From Candidatus Tectimicrobiota bacterium (GTDB lineage: Bacteria; Tectomicrobia; Entotheonellia; Entotheonellales; Entotheonellaceae): DNA of 64,000 nt. Under the pieces are notes generated by a model. It worked only from the letters and a program-made list of their open reading frames with translations. It ran no database searches and was not told where the DNA came from. The translations under genes and the position numbers were made by a program. The DNA is taken from the NCBI GenBank assembly GCA_026005175.1, contig BPKO01000001.1:682001-746000 (forward strand), read 5' to 3'. Position 1 is the first letter of the stretch, and each line of letters opens with the position of its first letter. This document shows, in pieces, positions 1 to 11,388 of the stretch.

Positions 1-2115
<2,115 letters not shown>

Positions 2116-3165
2116 TCATGGGTGCGCCGCGGGCCAGAGCTGGCGCGCAGCGTCCAGCACTTGCTCGCTGCTCAGGCCGCGCATGCACTGGTGGTGCTGC
2201 CGGGGACAGCGGCGGGAGCCTTTGGTGCTGCACGGCCGGCAGGGCAGCGCCAGGCTTACCACTTGCGCCGTGGCCTGAAAAGGATAAAAGCCGAACTCGG
2301 CCACCGTGGGGCCAAAGACGGCCACCACGGGGACGCGCAGCGCCGCTGCCAGGTGCATGAGGCCCGAATCGTTGCTCAGCAGCAGCCGGCAGCGCTGCAG
2401 CAAGGCGGCGGTCTGCATGAGGGAAAGGCGTCCGGTGCCGTCGAGGACGGGCGCGCGCAGCTGCTGGCAAATGGCCTGCGCCAGCGGCACGTCGTCGGCA
2501 TCGCCCAGCAGCACCACGGCGGCGCCGTGCGCGTCGGCCAGCGCCTGGGCCACGGCGGCAAAGCGCTCGGCCGGCCAGCGCTTGGTGGCCCAGCGCGCCC
2601 CCGGCGCCACGGCCAGCAGCGGCTGCCGCTGGCCAGCGGGCAAGGCCTGCTCCAGGTAGGCCGCGGCTGCCGCCTGGCTCTCGGGGGTGAGGTGCATCTC
2701 CAGAGGCGGCAGCGGGGCCGTCAGCCCCAGGCGCCGCAGCGGCCGCGCGTACAGCTCGGGCACGGCCAGAGGCGGCCGCAGCAGGTTCCAGCCCAGGTGC
2801 ACCAGCAAGGCGCGGCGCACGGTGCGCTTGTTGTAAGCGAGCCGGTGGGTCGCCCGCACTCCCCACAGCAGCACCCGGCTGCGCAGGGTGCGCTGCCAGT
2901 CCAGCACCAGGTCGTAGCGCTGCTGCCGCAGGCGGCGCCACATCGCCCGCAGCGACTCGCCGGGCGGCACGAGGAGCAAGCGGTCGACGCAGGGGTTGGC
3001 GCGCAGCAAGTCGGCGTAGGGTGCCTTGAGGGCAAAGTCGAGGCGCGCCTGCGGGCAGGCCTGGCGCAGGAGGCGCAGCACCGGGGTGGTGAGCAGAATA
3101 TCCCCGATGGAACTCAGGCGCACCAGCAAAACGGTGCGCAGCTGCGCCAGGTCAAGGCGTGCCAT
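2116..3165 (-). CDS. Glycosyltransferase family 9 (heptosyltransferase-type), last gene of LPS operon
   Basis: Predicted ADP-heptose:LPS heptosyltransferase, 349 residues, cytoplasmic, acting on the LPS inner core. The N-terminal fold shows LLVRLSSIGDILLTTPVLR, typical of WaaF/RfaF. The C-terminal donor-binding half has GARWATKRWPAERFA and SNDSGLMHLAAAL. A Cys-rich tail (LPCRPC, then RRCP and QCM) is shared with the GT9 protein at 4234. The ATG at 3165 was chosen because it opens the conserved domain and lies 14 bases inside the upstream GT4 gene. Exact sugar specificity cannot be read from sequence. Confidence 0.9.
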   Translation of the reverse strand: MARLDLAQLRTVLLVRLSSIGDILLTTPVLRLLRQACPQARLDFALKAPYADLLRANPCVDRLLLVPPGESLRAMWRRLRQQRYDLVLDWQRTLRSRVLLWGVRATHRLAYNKRTVRRALLVHLGWNLLRPPLAVPELYARPLRRLGLTAPLPPLEMHLTPESQAAAAAYLEQALPAGQRQPLLAVAPGARWATKRWPAERFAAVAQALADAHGAAVVLLGDADDVPLAQAICQQLRAPVLDGTGRLSLMQTAALLQRCRLLLSNDSGLMHLAAALRVPVVAVFGPTVAEFGFYPFQATAQVVSLALPCRPCSTKGSRRCPRQHHQCMRGLSSEQVLDAARQLWPAAHP

Positions 3166-4237
3166 GGCCGAGCACCCGCCGGTAGACTTGCGCCGTTTCG
3201 CAAGCCATGCGTGCGGCGGTGAAACAGCGCGCCACCCGCTGGCGGCCGGCTTCGCCGAGCCGCTGCGCCTGCTGGGGATGGAAGAGCAAGTAGCGCAAGG
3301 CAGCGGCCAGGGCGGGGGGATCAGCGGGCGGCACCAGCAGCCCGCTGACGCCGTCCTGCACCACTTCCGGGATGCCGCCGGCGCGGCTGGCCACCACCGG
3401 CTTGCCCAGCGCCATGGCGTCGAGTAGGGAGGTTCCCAGGCCCTCGAGCACCGAGGGAAAAGCAAACACCGTCAAGCAGCGCACCAGGGCCAGCACGTCT
3501 TGCCGGAAGCCGGCAAACCACACCCGCTCGGCAATGCCCAGCGCCCGTGCCTGCGCCTGCAAGGCGGGCCGCAGCTCGCCGTCGCCAACCAGCACCAGCC
3601 CAAGGTCCGACACTTCTGACGCCAGGAGGCGAAAAGCCTCTAGGAGGTAGCGCTGCCCTTTGTGCCCGGCCAGGTGGCCAACGGTGCCGATGAGCCGCGT
3701 GCCCGGCGCAAAAGGCAGTGACGGCGGCGGCAAGGCGGTAGCGTCGGGCAGCTCGACGCCGCTGTAAACGGTCTGCACCTGGTGCGGGGCAACCCCGCTG
3801 GCCAGCAGCACCTGCCGCACCGCTTCTGACACCGCCAGGTACTGCACGTCACGGCGCTGGTACTTCCAGCGGTTGAAGCGGTGCCGTGCCGGCGGAAAGT
3901 CAACGCGGCGCGACACCACCTTGCGCAGGCGCGGCAGGAACAGTCCGGCGAGCAAGCCCAGGGTATGGGCGTGCGGGTCGTGCATGTGCAGCAGCGCGAT
4001 GCCTTGCCTTCGCAGCAGCCGGGCCAGGCGCCAGGCGGCCAGCACATCGAGTTCGTGGCGCGCGCGCAGCGCCACCGCCGGCACTTCCAGGGCGGCGGCG
4101 CGCTGCCACAGCGCGCTGTGGGGCTGGCAAAGGATAAGAGGACGGCAGCCGTAAGCCGGCAAGTGGCGAGCCAGATACAGCACCTGCTGCTCGCCGCCGC
4201 GCCAGTGGCGCTGGGTATCCAGCTGGGCGACGTTCAT
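3152..4237 (-). CDS. Glycosyltransferase family 4 (group 1)
   Basis: Retaining GT-B glycosyltransferase, 361 residues, probably extending the LPS core or an attached glycan. The N-terminal acceptor domain begins MNVAQLDTQRHWRGGEQQ. The C-terminal GT1-type donor domain contains GTVGHLAGHKGQ, VLVGDGELRPAL and the E-x7-E motif region FPSVLEGLGTSLLDAMA with GGIPEVV. The start overlaps the stop of the upstream GT9 gene by four bases (ATGA) and the end overlaps the next gene by 14, indicating translational coupling. Related to RfaG/WaaG-like enzymes; the precise sugar is unknown. Confidence 0.9.
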   Translation of the reverse strand: MNVAQLDTQRHWRGGEQQVLYLARHLPAYGCRPLILCQPHSALWQRAAALEVPAVALRARHELDVLAAWRLARLLRRQGIALLHMHDPHAHTLGLLAGLFLPRLRKVVSRRVDFPPARHRFNRWKYQRRDVQYLAVSEAVRQVLLASGVAPHQVQTVYSGVELPDATALPPPSLPFAPGTRLIGTVGHLAGHKGQRYLLEAFRLLASEVSDLGLVLVGDGELRPALQAQARALGIAERVWFAGFRQDVLALVRCLTVFAFPSVLEGLGTSLLDAMALGKPVVASRAGGIPEVVQDGVSGLLVPPADPPALAAALRYLLFHPQQAQRLGEAGRQRVARCFTAARMACETAQVYRRVLGHGTP

Positions 4238-5322
4238 CCTTCCTCCCGCAGCGCGCTTTTGGCCAGCAAACGCTGCACTTTGGCCGCCACCTGCTCGGCC
4301 GTCAGCTCGCGCATGCAGCGCCAGTGGCGCAAGGGACAGCGCCGCGGCCCGTGGGGGTGGCACGGCCGGCAAGGCAGGGCCACGCTGGCCTCTTCCCAGG
4401 GCACGCCGTAGGGGAAAAACCCCAGTGCCGGCGCCGTGGGACCGTAGAGCACCACGACCGGCGTGCCCACCGCCGCCGCCACGTGCACCAGGGCGGTGTC
4501 GTTGCTGACCAGCAGGCGGCAGCGCTGCACGTAGGCCGGCAAGTCGGCCAGCGGCGTGCGTCCCACCAGATCGAGCACCGGTTCCGGGCAGCGGGCCACG
4601 ATGGCCTCGGCGAGGGGCCGCTCTGCCGGGCTGCCCAAGAGGACAAAGCGTGCTTTGAGGCGCCCACGCAGGCAGGCCATCAGGGCAGCAAAGTGCTCGG
4701 GAGGCCAGCGCTTGGTGGCCCACTGCGAGCCGGGCACCAGGCCGATGAGCGTCTCCTGTGGCATCACCCCGGCGCGTGCCAGGGCCGCGGCGACGCGGCG
4801 CCGTGCGGCGGCCGGCACGTGCAGCCGCAGGCGCGCGGGCAGCGGCACCGCCGGAGGCGCCAGCGGCGAAAGCAAGGCGTGGTTGCGGGCCACCTCGTGG
4901 CCGCTGCGCGGACGGGGTACGGTGTCGGTGTAAGCCCAGCGCACGCCCCAGCGGGCAAACCCCAGGCGCCGCGGGATGCCGCTCAGGCACAGCAGCAGGG
5001 CCGAGCGCCACGAGCGGTGAGGAGAAAGTGCCAGGTCGTAGCGCCGCGCGCGCAGCACGCGCGCCATGGCCAGCAGGCCACGCAGGCCCCGCTGCCTGCC
5101 GCGCTTGTCAAAGGCAAGCACGGCAGCAATCTGCGGCTGGGTTTGCAGCAGCGGCACGTGCGCCGGCACGGTAAGGAAGTCGACCTGCGCTTGAGGAAAG
5201 CGCTGGTGCAGCGCTGCCACCAGGGGCAAAGCGAGCACCACGTCGCCCAAAAAGGCGGTCTGCACCACCAGCACCCGCTGCGGCGGCCACCGCTGTTGCC
5301 GGCTTGCCTCAAAGATAGCCAT
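4234..5322 (-). CDS. Glycosyltransferase family 9 (heptosyltransferase-type)
   Basis: Second of three GT9 proteins in this operon, 362 residues. It has the heptosyltransferase signature LVVQTAFLGDVVLALPLV near residues 18-35, a donor-site segment GSQWATKRWPPEHFAAL, and SNDTALVHVAAAVGTPVVVL. The C-terminal Cys motif (LPCRPC, RRCP, RCM) matches that of the GT9 gene at 2116, suggesting these two are the closer pair. This fits a WaaF-like role adding a core heptose. The ATG at 5322 lies 14 bases inside the upstream sulfotransferase-like gene. Confidence 0.9.
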   Translation of the reverse strand: MAIFEASRQQRWPPQRVLVVQTAFLGDVVLALPLVAALHQRFPQAQVDFLTVPAHVPLLQTQPQIAAVLAFDKRGRQRGLRGLLAMARVLRARRYDLALSPHRSWRSALLLCLSGIPRRLGFARWGVRWAYTDTVPRPRSGHEVARNHALLSPLAPPAVPLPARLRLHVPAAARRRVAAALARAGVMPQETLIGLVPGSQWATKRWPPEHFAALMACLRGRLKARFVLLGSPAERPLAEAIVARCPEPVLDLVGRTPLADLPAYVQRCRLLVSNDTALVHVAAAVGTPVVVLYGPTAPALGFFPYGVPWEEASVALPCRPCHPHGPRRCPLRHWRCMRELTAEQVAAKVQRLLAKSALREEG

Positions 5323-6109
5323 AGCGCCTCAGCGTTGCGCCAATGCACCGTTCGACGTCGCGTACCTGCTCCGGGTCCTGCTTGCAGTACTCGGCCACTT
5401 TGCTGGGATCGACGAGGGCGGCAGCCGCCGCCCTCTGTGCTGGCGATACCGGCACGCCAAGAAACACCCCCAGCGCCGTCATCACCTCTGCCGGATGCTG
5501 GCAGAGGGTTTCAAAGCGTACCTCGAAGAGCTGCGCCCGGGGAAGGGTCATCGCGAAGCCCCGAAACTGCTCTACCTGGAAGGCCCAGGAGAGCGCCGCC
5601 TGCAAGTGGTGCGGCAGGCCCAGCGCCCCCTGCTGCGCCAGCAGCCGGCGGCCAAGCCGGCGGGCGGGGTCGTCGGTGAGGTGCCGTTTAAAAGCCACGT
5701 CGCGGCCGTCGCGCACCAAGTGCAGGTAGCGGGCCAGGGGGAAAGTGCGGGCCACGTAAGGCGCAATGAGGTACGTCTCGGGAAACTTCCAGCCCCACAG
5801 CCCCTGGGGCTGACCCAAGCGCCGGTAATAGCGGTACACGGCGCGCTGGAACCGCCGCAGGCGGCGTGCGGTCACCACCGGCGTGCCCAGATGGCGGTAA
5901 GCCAGTGCTTTGAGGTGGCGGGTAAAGGCCCGATCGGCCGGATCGCCGGCAGGAAGATGGGGTGCGGTCCCCAGCTGCACGCCCAGCTGGGTGCAGAGGG
6001 AAGCCAGGACTCGCGTGCCCGAGTGGCCACGGCCCATGATCACCACGGGACGCTGCTGGGCCAGGAAGCGCGCCCGCTTATCCTGAGACCATCTCTGCCA
6101 TAGGCCCAT
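5309..6109 (-). CDS. Sulfotransferase-family protein in LPS operon
   Basis: 266 residues. The PAPS-binding 5'-phosphosulfate loop is seen as IMGRGHSGTRVLA (about residues 24-36) and the 3'-phosphate-binding region as LHLVRDGRDVAFKRH (about 130-145). Sulfotransferases of this type transfer sulfate from PAPS to sugars or proteins. Inside an LPS-core operon the natural inference is sulfation of core or O-glycan sugar, but the acceptor is not deducible. It overlaps the downstream GT9 gene by 14 bases and sits 9 bases after the upstream GT9 gene. Confidence 0.8.
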   Translation of the reverse strand: MGLWQRWSQDKRARFLAQQRPVVIMGRGHSGTRVLASLCTQLGVQLGTAPHLPAGDPADRAFTRHLKALAYRHLGTPVVTARRLRRFQRAVYRYYRRLGQPQGLWGWKFPETYLIAPYVARTFPLARYLHLVRDGRDVAFKRHLTDDPARRLGRRLLAQQGALGLPHHLQAALSWAFQVEQFRGFAMTLPRAQLFEVRFETLCQHPAEVMTALGVFLGVPVSPAQRAAAAALVDPSKVAEYCKQDPEQVRDVERCIGATLRRYGYL

Positions 6110-6118
6110 AGAGGTCCC

Positions 6119-7177
6119 CTACCCTGGCTCTGCGACACGGCGCAGCTTGGGCACCCAGGGGGCGCAGGCCTGCACGGCAGCAAAGACCTGCTCTGCGGAG
6201 AGCGTCCGCAGGCAGGCCACGTGCAGCGGCGCGCCGCAGTAAACTTTGCCGCAGGGCTGGCACGGCAGGCCGGCAGCAATTGCCCGGTGCTGCGGCGCCG
6301 GAGGGCTCCAGTTGCCCGGGCGCGTGGCGCCATGGATGGCCAGCGTCGGCGTGCCTTGGCTTACGGCAATGTGCAACGGGGCAGAGTTACAGCCCACGAA
6401 GAGGTCGGCACGCGCCAGCAAAGCCGCCAGGGTGGAGAGGTCCCACGGCGGAATCAACAGCGGCCGCGAGCGGGCACGGGCGGCAAGGGTGGCCACGTAG
6501 TCCTGCTCCCCTGGCCCCCACAAGAGCAGCACGCGAGCCCCGAGGCGCTCGCTGAGCAAATCGGCAAGGCGGCTGACCTGCTCCCCCGGCCACTGGCGCG
6601 TCGGCACGCGGCTGGTGGGATCGAGGCAAATAAGGAGGTCGTCGGGAGTGATGCCCTGGCCATCCAGGAAGCCCTTGACCGCTTCTGCGTCCTGGGCCGT
6701 AAAGGGCAAGCATAGCGAGAGGTCTGTCGCGGTGATGCCCAGGGGGGCCAGCAGGCGCAGGCGCTTGTATACCGTGTACTCTTGCACTGCGCGCTGGCGG
6801 TCCACCCGCACGGTGTAGCAAAGCGCGCGCGGCAGGCCGGCAAAGCCGATGCGCTGCCGCGCGCCGCTGCTCAGCGCGAGCAGGGCACTGCGCGGGTTGC
6901 CCATGAGGTCGAGGACCAGATCAAAGCGGTAAGCGCGCAGGCGGCGCATGAAGCGATACGCCTGCTGCCAGGTGGCCGGGCGGGGATAGACGAGCACCTC
7001 GTCGAGGAAAGGGTTGTGCTTGAGCACGCGCGCCGGCGAAGGCTCAGCACAAAAGGCCAGGTAGCTCTGGGGGTAGTGCTGGCGCAGGGCGCGCAGCAGC
7101 GGCGTGCTCAGCAGCACGTCGCCGATCTGGCGAAACTGGATAACGAGGATACGCCGGGCGGCAAGGCAAGGGGTCAT
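6119..7177 (-). CDS. Glycosyltransferase family 9 (heptosyltransferase-type)
   Basis: First-transcribed of three GT9 genes, 352 residues. It begins with the typical ILVIQFRQIGDVLLSTPLLR segment and has donor-side motifs PTRQWPGEQVSRLADLL and VGCNSAPLHIAVSQGTP. A Cys-containing tail (LPCQPC, YCG, ACL) parallels the other two but is more divergent, so it may add a different residue. The WaaC-like position, early after waaA and lpxK, suggests the first core heptose; this is inference from order only. It starts 10 bases downstream of the DUF4254 gene. Confidence 0.88.
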   Translation of the reverse strand: MTPCLAARRILVIQFRQIGDVLLSTPLLRALRQHYPQSYLAFCAEPSPARVLKHNPFLDEVLVYPRPATWQQAYRFMRRLRAYRFDLVLDLMGNPRSALLALSSGARQRIGFAGLPRALCYTVRVDRQRAVQEYTVYKRLRLLAPLGITATDLSLCLPFTAQDAEAVKGFLDGQGITPDDLLICLDPTSRVPTRQWPGEQVSRLADLLSERLGARVLLLWGPGEQDYVATLAARARSRPLLIPPWDLSTLAALLARADLFVGCNSAPLHIAVSQGTPTLAIHGATRPGNWSPPAPQHRAIAAGLPCQPCGKVYCGAPLHVACLRTLSAEQVFAAVQACAPWVPKLRRVAEPG

Positions 7178-7187
7178 GCCACGCGTC

Positions 7188-7847
7188 CTATGGGGTGCGA
7201 TGGCGGTAGATCTCCGGGTTGAGCTCCGGGTCGTTGTACATTTTGCACTGATAGTAAACTTTGAACCATTTGCGCCGCCACCACAAGTCGAGGCACAGGC
7301 TTCCCAGGCAAGCGTAGAGGTCGTCGTACTGGGTGCGCAGCAGCGCCAGGCGCTGGCGGCACGCCTGCCGGTGGCCAGGCGCGGCGTCCTGCCGCCTGGC
7401 CTCCCGGCCCATATGATACACCTTCAGGGTGAGAATGGAGAGGCGATCCACCAGGTTGGCCGGGGTTTCCGAGTGCAGCTCGGCGGTGGCCTGCGGCGGG
7501 CCGCTGCCGGCATAGAGGCGCGTGTAAAGCAGCGTGTCGAGCTGCTCGATGCAGTCGTGGCGCTGCTGGTTAAGGGTGTCGATGCAGCGCTTGGTCTCGG
7601 CAATGAGGCGATCGGGCGCGCCGGGGCGCCGTGCCCGGTCCTCGGCGTGCCAGAGGCGAAAGTTGGCCAGGTGCAGGCGCACCACCAGGGTGCGCACCGG
7701 CGTGGGGGCCCGCGGGGCGTTGGGCAGGCGCACGTGCCACGCCGCGGTGAGCCGCCGCAGCCGGGGAACGCTTGCGAGCAGCTCGCAAAGCTCCGCCGGC
7801 AGGCGGGAACGCAGGCGGGCAAGCAGTGGGGCTACGGGAGTCGGCAT
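7188..7847 (-). CDS. DUF4254 family protein
   Basis: 219 residues, soluble and probably helical. The central region has features of the DUF4254 family: LANFRLWHAEDRAR, CIDTLNQQRHDCIEQLD and ETPANLVDRLSILTLKVYHM. This family is frequently found next to heptosyltransferases in LPS operons of delta-type proteobacteria and relatives, but its biochemical role is not established to my knowledge. It lies two bases after lpxK and ten before the GT9 gene, so it is firmly inside the operon. Function is therefore only inferred to be LPS-related. Confidence 0.82.
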   Translation of the reverse strand: MPTPVAPLLARLRSRLPAELCELLASVPRLRRLTAAWHVRLPNAPRAPTPVRTLVVRLHLANFRLWHAEDRARRPGAPDRLIAETKRCIDTLNQQRHDCIEQLDTLLYTRLYAGSGPPQATAELHSETPANLVDRLSILTLKVYHMGREARRQDAAPGHRQACRQRLALLRTQYDDLYACLGSLCLDLWWRRKWFKVYYQCKMYNDPELNPEIYRHRTP

Positions 7848-7849
7848 GC

Positions 7850-9004
7850 TTAGCGCTTCCCTTCTGGCAGCAGGCGCTGCAGGTGCTGCCCAAAGTCTTC
7901 AGCGCCGGCGGTGAAGCTCACCCCAACGCGCAGCCGGTAAAGCGGCACCGGCGCCGGCCACGCCGGCGACAGCCGCACGGCGTCTTTTTCCGTCGTCACC
8001 AGGCAGGTGGCCTGCCGCTGCCGGGCCACCTCGGCGATGGCCTGCCAGTCGGCCGCGCGGTAAGGGTGGTGATCGGGAAAGCACAGCAGCACGGGCACCT
8101 CGCAGCCAAGCGATTGCAGGGTGGCAAGAAACGCCCCGGGATTGCCGATGCCGGCAAACGCCACCGCGCGCTGCCCTTGGAGAAAGGCCAGCGGGTACGT
8201 CTCGCCGGCGCCCCCCACCAGGGCTTCTGCCTGCAAGGTCAAGGCGCAAAGCGGCTTCTGGGCCAGCCAGGGGCGCAGCGGCGCTGGCAGCGCCGCCGCC
8301 GCGGCTGCCGGGGCGCGCGTCACCACCACCACGTCGGCGCGCTCAAGAGCCGGCAGCGGCTCGCGCAGGATGCCCCGCGGCAGCAAGGCGCCAGCACCCA
8401 GGGGATTGCTGGCATCGAGGAGCACCACGTCCAAGTCGCGCGCCAGGCGCCAGTGCTGAAAGCCGTCGTCGAGGAGCACCACTTCGCTACCAAAAGCCGC
8501 GCAGGCGTAGCGGCCGGCGGCGTAGCGGTCCTTGCCGGCCAGCACCGGAATGCCCGGCAGCGCCTGGGCCAGAAAGTAGGCCTCGTCTCCCACCACGTGC
8601 CAGGGCTGCTGCGGGCCCTCGCCGCACGAGGCGACACCGAAGCGCCCCTTCAGGGTGCCGCCGTAGCCGCGGCAGAGCACCGCCACGCGGCAGCCCGCCT
8701 TCTGGTACCAGCGGGCCACCCACAGCGCCAGCGGCGTTTTCCCCGTGCCGCCCACGGTCAGGTTGCCGATGCTCAGCACGCGGCAAGGCAAGCGCCGCGG
8801 CTGCCGCAGTCCTGCCCGATAGGCGGCGGCGCGCAAGGCAACAGCAGCGCCGTAAAGGGACGCCAGCCCATGCAGCAGGCGCAGGGCAAGCGCCCAGGAG
8901 GGCGAGGGAGGCGGCTGCCCGTACAGGCAAGCCAGCAGCCTCTGGCGCCAGCGGCGGCTGCCCAGCGCCATGACGTCGGTGCGGCAAGCGATCTCCGGAC
9001 TCAT
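7850..9004 (-). CDS. lpxK: Tetraacyldisaccharide 4'-kinase LpxK
   Basis: Phosphorylates the 4' position of the lipid A disaccharide precursor at the inner membrane, 384 residues. The Walker A loop is NLTVGGTGKTPLALWVARW (about residues 80-98) and the conserved LDDGFQHWRLARDLDVVLLD follows at about 175. A hydrophobic N-terminal segment (about 36-63) would anchor it to the membrane. The C-terminal CLVTTEKDAVRL stretch is also typical. The start overlaps the waaA stop (ATGA), as expected for the common waaA-lpxK coupling. Confidence 0.97.
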   Translation of the reverse strand: MSPEIACRTDVMALGSRRWRQRLLACLYGQPPPSPSWALALRLLHGLASLYGAAVALRAAAYRAGLRQPRRLPCRVLSIGNLTVGGTGKTPLALWVARWYQKAGCRVAVLCRGYGGTLKGRFGVASCGEGPQQPWHVVGDEAYFLAQALPGIPVLAGKDRYAAGRYACAAFGSEVVLLDDGFQHWRLARDLDVVLLDASNPLGAGALLPRGILREPLPALERADVVVVTRAPAAAAAALPAPLRPWLAQKPLCALTLQAEALVGGAGETYPLAFLQGQRAVAFAGIGNPGAFLATLQSLGCEVPVLLCFPDHHPYRAADWQAIAEVARQRQATCLVTTEKDAVRLSPAWPAPVPLYRLRVGVSFTAGAEDFGQHLQRLLPEGKR

Positions 9005-10299
9005 GCGCAGGCCTCCTCACCGACTTCGGCCAGCACCGCAGCCACGGCCGCCACGGTGCGCTCTAGGGCGCCACGGTTTTGCTTCAGGGCTTGCAAGGCG
9101 CGCTGCCCCATGGCAATGCCGCGTTCGGGATGGCGCAGCACGCTGTCGATTTCCGCGTGCAGCGCCGCGGCGTCCGGCACCTGCACCGCCCCTCCCGCAG
9201 CGCACAGCATGGCCGCCAGGTCGGGGAAGTGGTGCAGGTAGGGACCAAAGAAGAGGGGCTTGGCAAACACCGCCGGCTCCAGGAGGTTGTGCCCGCCTAC
9301 CGGCACCAGGCTGCCGCCGACAAACGCGACGCTGGCCAGGCGGTAAAGCGCCGCCAGCTCCCCCAGGGTATCGAGGACGAGCACGCAGGGCTGGCCAAGG
9401 TCGGCGGGCCGCAGGCCGGCGCACTGCGACCGCCGCACCACCGGGCACCCGGCCGCGCGCCCCAGCCGCACCACGCGCGCCACGCGCTCGAGGTGGCGGG
9501 GGGCAAGCACCAGGAGCAAGTCGGGATAAGTGGCCTGCAAGCGGCGATAGACCTGCAGCAGCAGTTCCTCTTCTCCGGCGTGGGTGCTGCCGGCCACGAA
9601 CACCCGCCGGCCGCTGAGCAGCGGCGCCAGGGGATGCGGTGCCGCAGGGGCTGCCGCGGCCAGCAGGGCGCGGTCGATGTTGGTATTGCCCGTCACGCGC
9701 AGGCGCGCCGGCGGCGTGCCCAGCTCACGAAAGCGCTGCGCCATGGTGTCTGACTGCACCAGCAGCAGGCGCACGTCGTGCAGCACCCGCCGCAGCAGCG
9801 GCCGCAAATAGCGGTAGCGGCGAAAGGCGCGCGGGGAGAGGCGCCCGTTGAGCAGCACCACCGGGACCTGCCGGCGGCGGGCTAGCCGGAAGAGCTGGGG
9901 CCACAGTTCGGTCTCCTGCACCAGCAGCGCCCGGGGTTGCAGGCGGGCCAGCACGCGCTTGAGCGTCCAGGGAACGTCCACCGGCAAGAGGAACACCAGT
10001 GCTGCCTGGGGAATCGCCTGCCGGGCCAGCCGCTTGCCACTGGGGGTAAACGTCGACACCACGACGGGGCGCTGCGGCAGGCGCTGGTGCAGGGCGGCGA
10101 CAATGGGCGCAAGGGCCTGCACTTCCCCCACCGAGGCGGCATGGAACCAGAGGCAGCCGGCAAGCGCCGGGGCGGGGGGCAGCAAGCCCAGGCGCTCGCG
10201 CCAGTCGCCTTTTTCCGCACCCCACCAGGCGCGCCGCAGGAGGCGGGGAAAAAGCAGCACCCCGGCAACGCAGAGCCCCAGGGTGTAGAGGGCATACAT
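9001..10299 (-). CDS. waaA: 3-deoxy-D-manno-octulosonic acid transferase WaaA (KdtA)
   Basis: Transfers Kdo from CMP-Kdo to lipid IVA, the first step of core assembly, 432 residues. The N-terminus has a single membrane-anchoring helix (YALYTLGLCVAGVLLFPRLL). Family motifs include WFHAASVGEVQALAPIV, FTPSGKRLA, QETELWPQLF, VTGNTNIDRA and the C-terminal VGGSLVPVGGHNLLEPA. It is the first clear member of the LPS operon; the gene upstream is a broken dehydrogenase 27 bases away. Mono- versus bifunctionality cannot be decided from sequence. Confidence 0.97.
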   Translation of the reverse strand: MYALYTLGLCVAGVLLFPRLLRRAWWGAEKGDWRERLGLLPPAPALAGCLWFHAASVGEVQALAPIVAALHQRLPQRPVVVSTFTPSGKRLARQAIPQAALVFLLPVDVPWTLKRVLARLQPRALLVQETELWPQLFRLARRRQVPVVLLNGRLSPRAFRRYRYLRPLLRRVLHDVRLLLVQSDTMAQRFRELGTPPARLRVTGNTNIDRALLAAAAPAAPHPLAPLLSGRRVFVAGSTHAGEEELLLQVYRRLQATYPDLLLVLAPRHLERVARVVRLGRAAGCPVVRRSQCAGLRPADLGQPCVLVLDTLGELAALYRLASVAFVGGSLVPVGGHNLLEPAVFAKPLFFGPYLHHFPDLAAMLCAAGGAVQVPDAAALHAEIDSVLRHPERGIAMGQRALQALKQNRGALERTVAAVAAVLAEVGEEACA

Positions 10300-10326
10300 G
10301 GCGGCGCGCTTCCTCCGCTTGGCCGC

Positions 10327-11373
10327 CTAGGCCGGCGGCACCAGCCCGTACTCCCGCTGCAGCGCGGCAAGCTGCTGCCACGTGCGCTCGTCGACGTCGA
10401 TGCCTTCACGCCGGCGTCGCTGCGCCGTGCGGTACTCGAGCTCCCCGGGATAGAGCACCTCCTCGTGGCCGGCCGCCGGGGGCGTGGCTTTGAGATAAGC
10501 GATGAAATCGGCCAGGTCGCGCTTGAAGTCGGCCAGCGGCCGGAAGGCATCGACGCGAAACACGGCAAGGAACGTGCCGTCGTTGTGGCGGCCCTGGGGA
10601 TCGAGGCCAAAGCCCAGCCCGGTCAGGATCCCCGACAGGGTCTCCACCATGAACGAGAGGGCGTAGCCTTTGTGGGCCTGGTCGCCGCCCATGGGCAGGA
10701 TGGCGCCGCCGTCGTAAAACGCCGCCACGTCGGTGGTGGGCCGGCCGTGCTTGTCGATGATCCAGCCCGGCGGAGCTGGCTCGCCACGGTTGCGCCGCAC
10801 GGCGAGCTTGCCGGCGGCCACGGCGCTGGTGGCCATGTCGAGGAACACCGGGCCTTCGAGGTCGCTGGGGAAGGCCACGGCCAGGGGGTTGGTGCCCAGG
10901 CGTGGCGCCCGCCCGCCGTAAGGCGCGACGACTTTCGGCGCCCGGCCAGAGTCACAGGTGATCAGGCCGATCATAGCCCTCGCGGGCCGCCATGAGGGGG
11001 TAGTCGGCCAGCCGCCCCACGTGTCCTTGCTGGTAAATGGTGATGGCGGCCACCTGGTGGGCTTTGGCTTTGGCAATGGCCAGCTCCATGGCGCGCGTAG
11101 TCACCACGTAGCCAAAGCCCCAGTTGCCGTTGATGCGAGCGGTGGTAGGCGTTTCGCGCTCGATTTCTAGCGGCGCGCCGGGGACGATGTGGCCGCGCTT
11201 GATGCGCTCGATATACGTGGGCAGCAGGATGATGCCGTGCGAGTCGTGGCCGGCCAGATTGGCCCCCACCAGGTGCTCCATGACGATGTGCGCTTCGTCG
11301 GGCCCGGCGTGCCTGCCGCCTGCAAGAGGGCATAGCCAAGGTCGTAGAGCGCTTCGGGTGTCACGATGGGCAT
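10327..11373 (-). pseudogene. Malate/L-lactate dehydrogenase family (Ldh_2), two frameshifts
   Basis: NAD(P)-dependent 2-hydroxyacid dehydrogenase of the malate/L-lactate/ureidoglycolate type, about 348 residues when joined. It reads in three pieces. The start is MPIVTPEALYDLGYALL (ATG at 11373). The middle runs from PDEAHIVMEHLVGANL to MAAREG, with catalytic-region HDSHGI. The last piece is MIGLITCDSGRAP through GGRAPRLGTNPLAVAFP, LDMATSAVAAGKL and KGYALSFMVE to the end. The first shift, near 11305, looks like one base missing in a GGG/CCC run; the second, near 10971, is one extra T. All conserved blocks are present, so sequence error is at least as likely as true decay. Confidence 0.8.
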
Positions 11374-11388
11374 TGAGGATTCTCCCCT

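Noticed and set aside
4324-5679. Long open frames antisense to the LPS genes
   Set aside because: They are low-complexity shadows of GC-rich coding on the other strand, lacking domains and ribosome sites.
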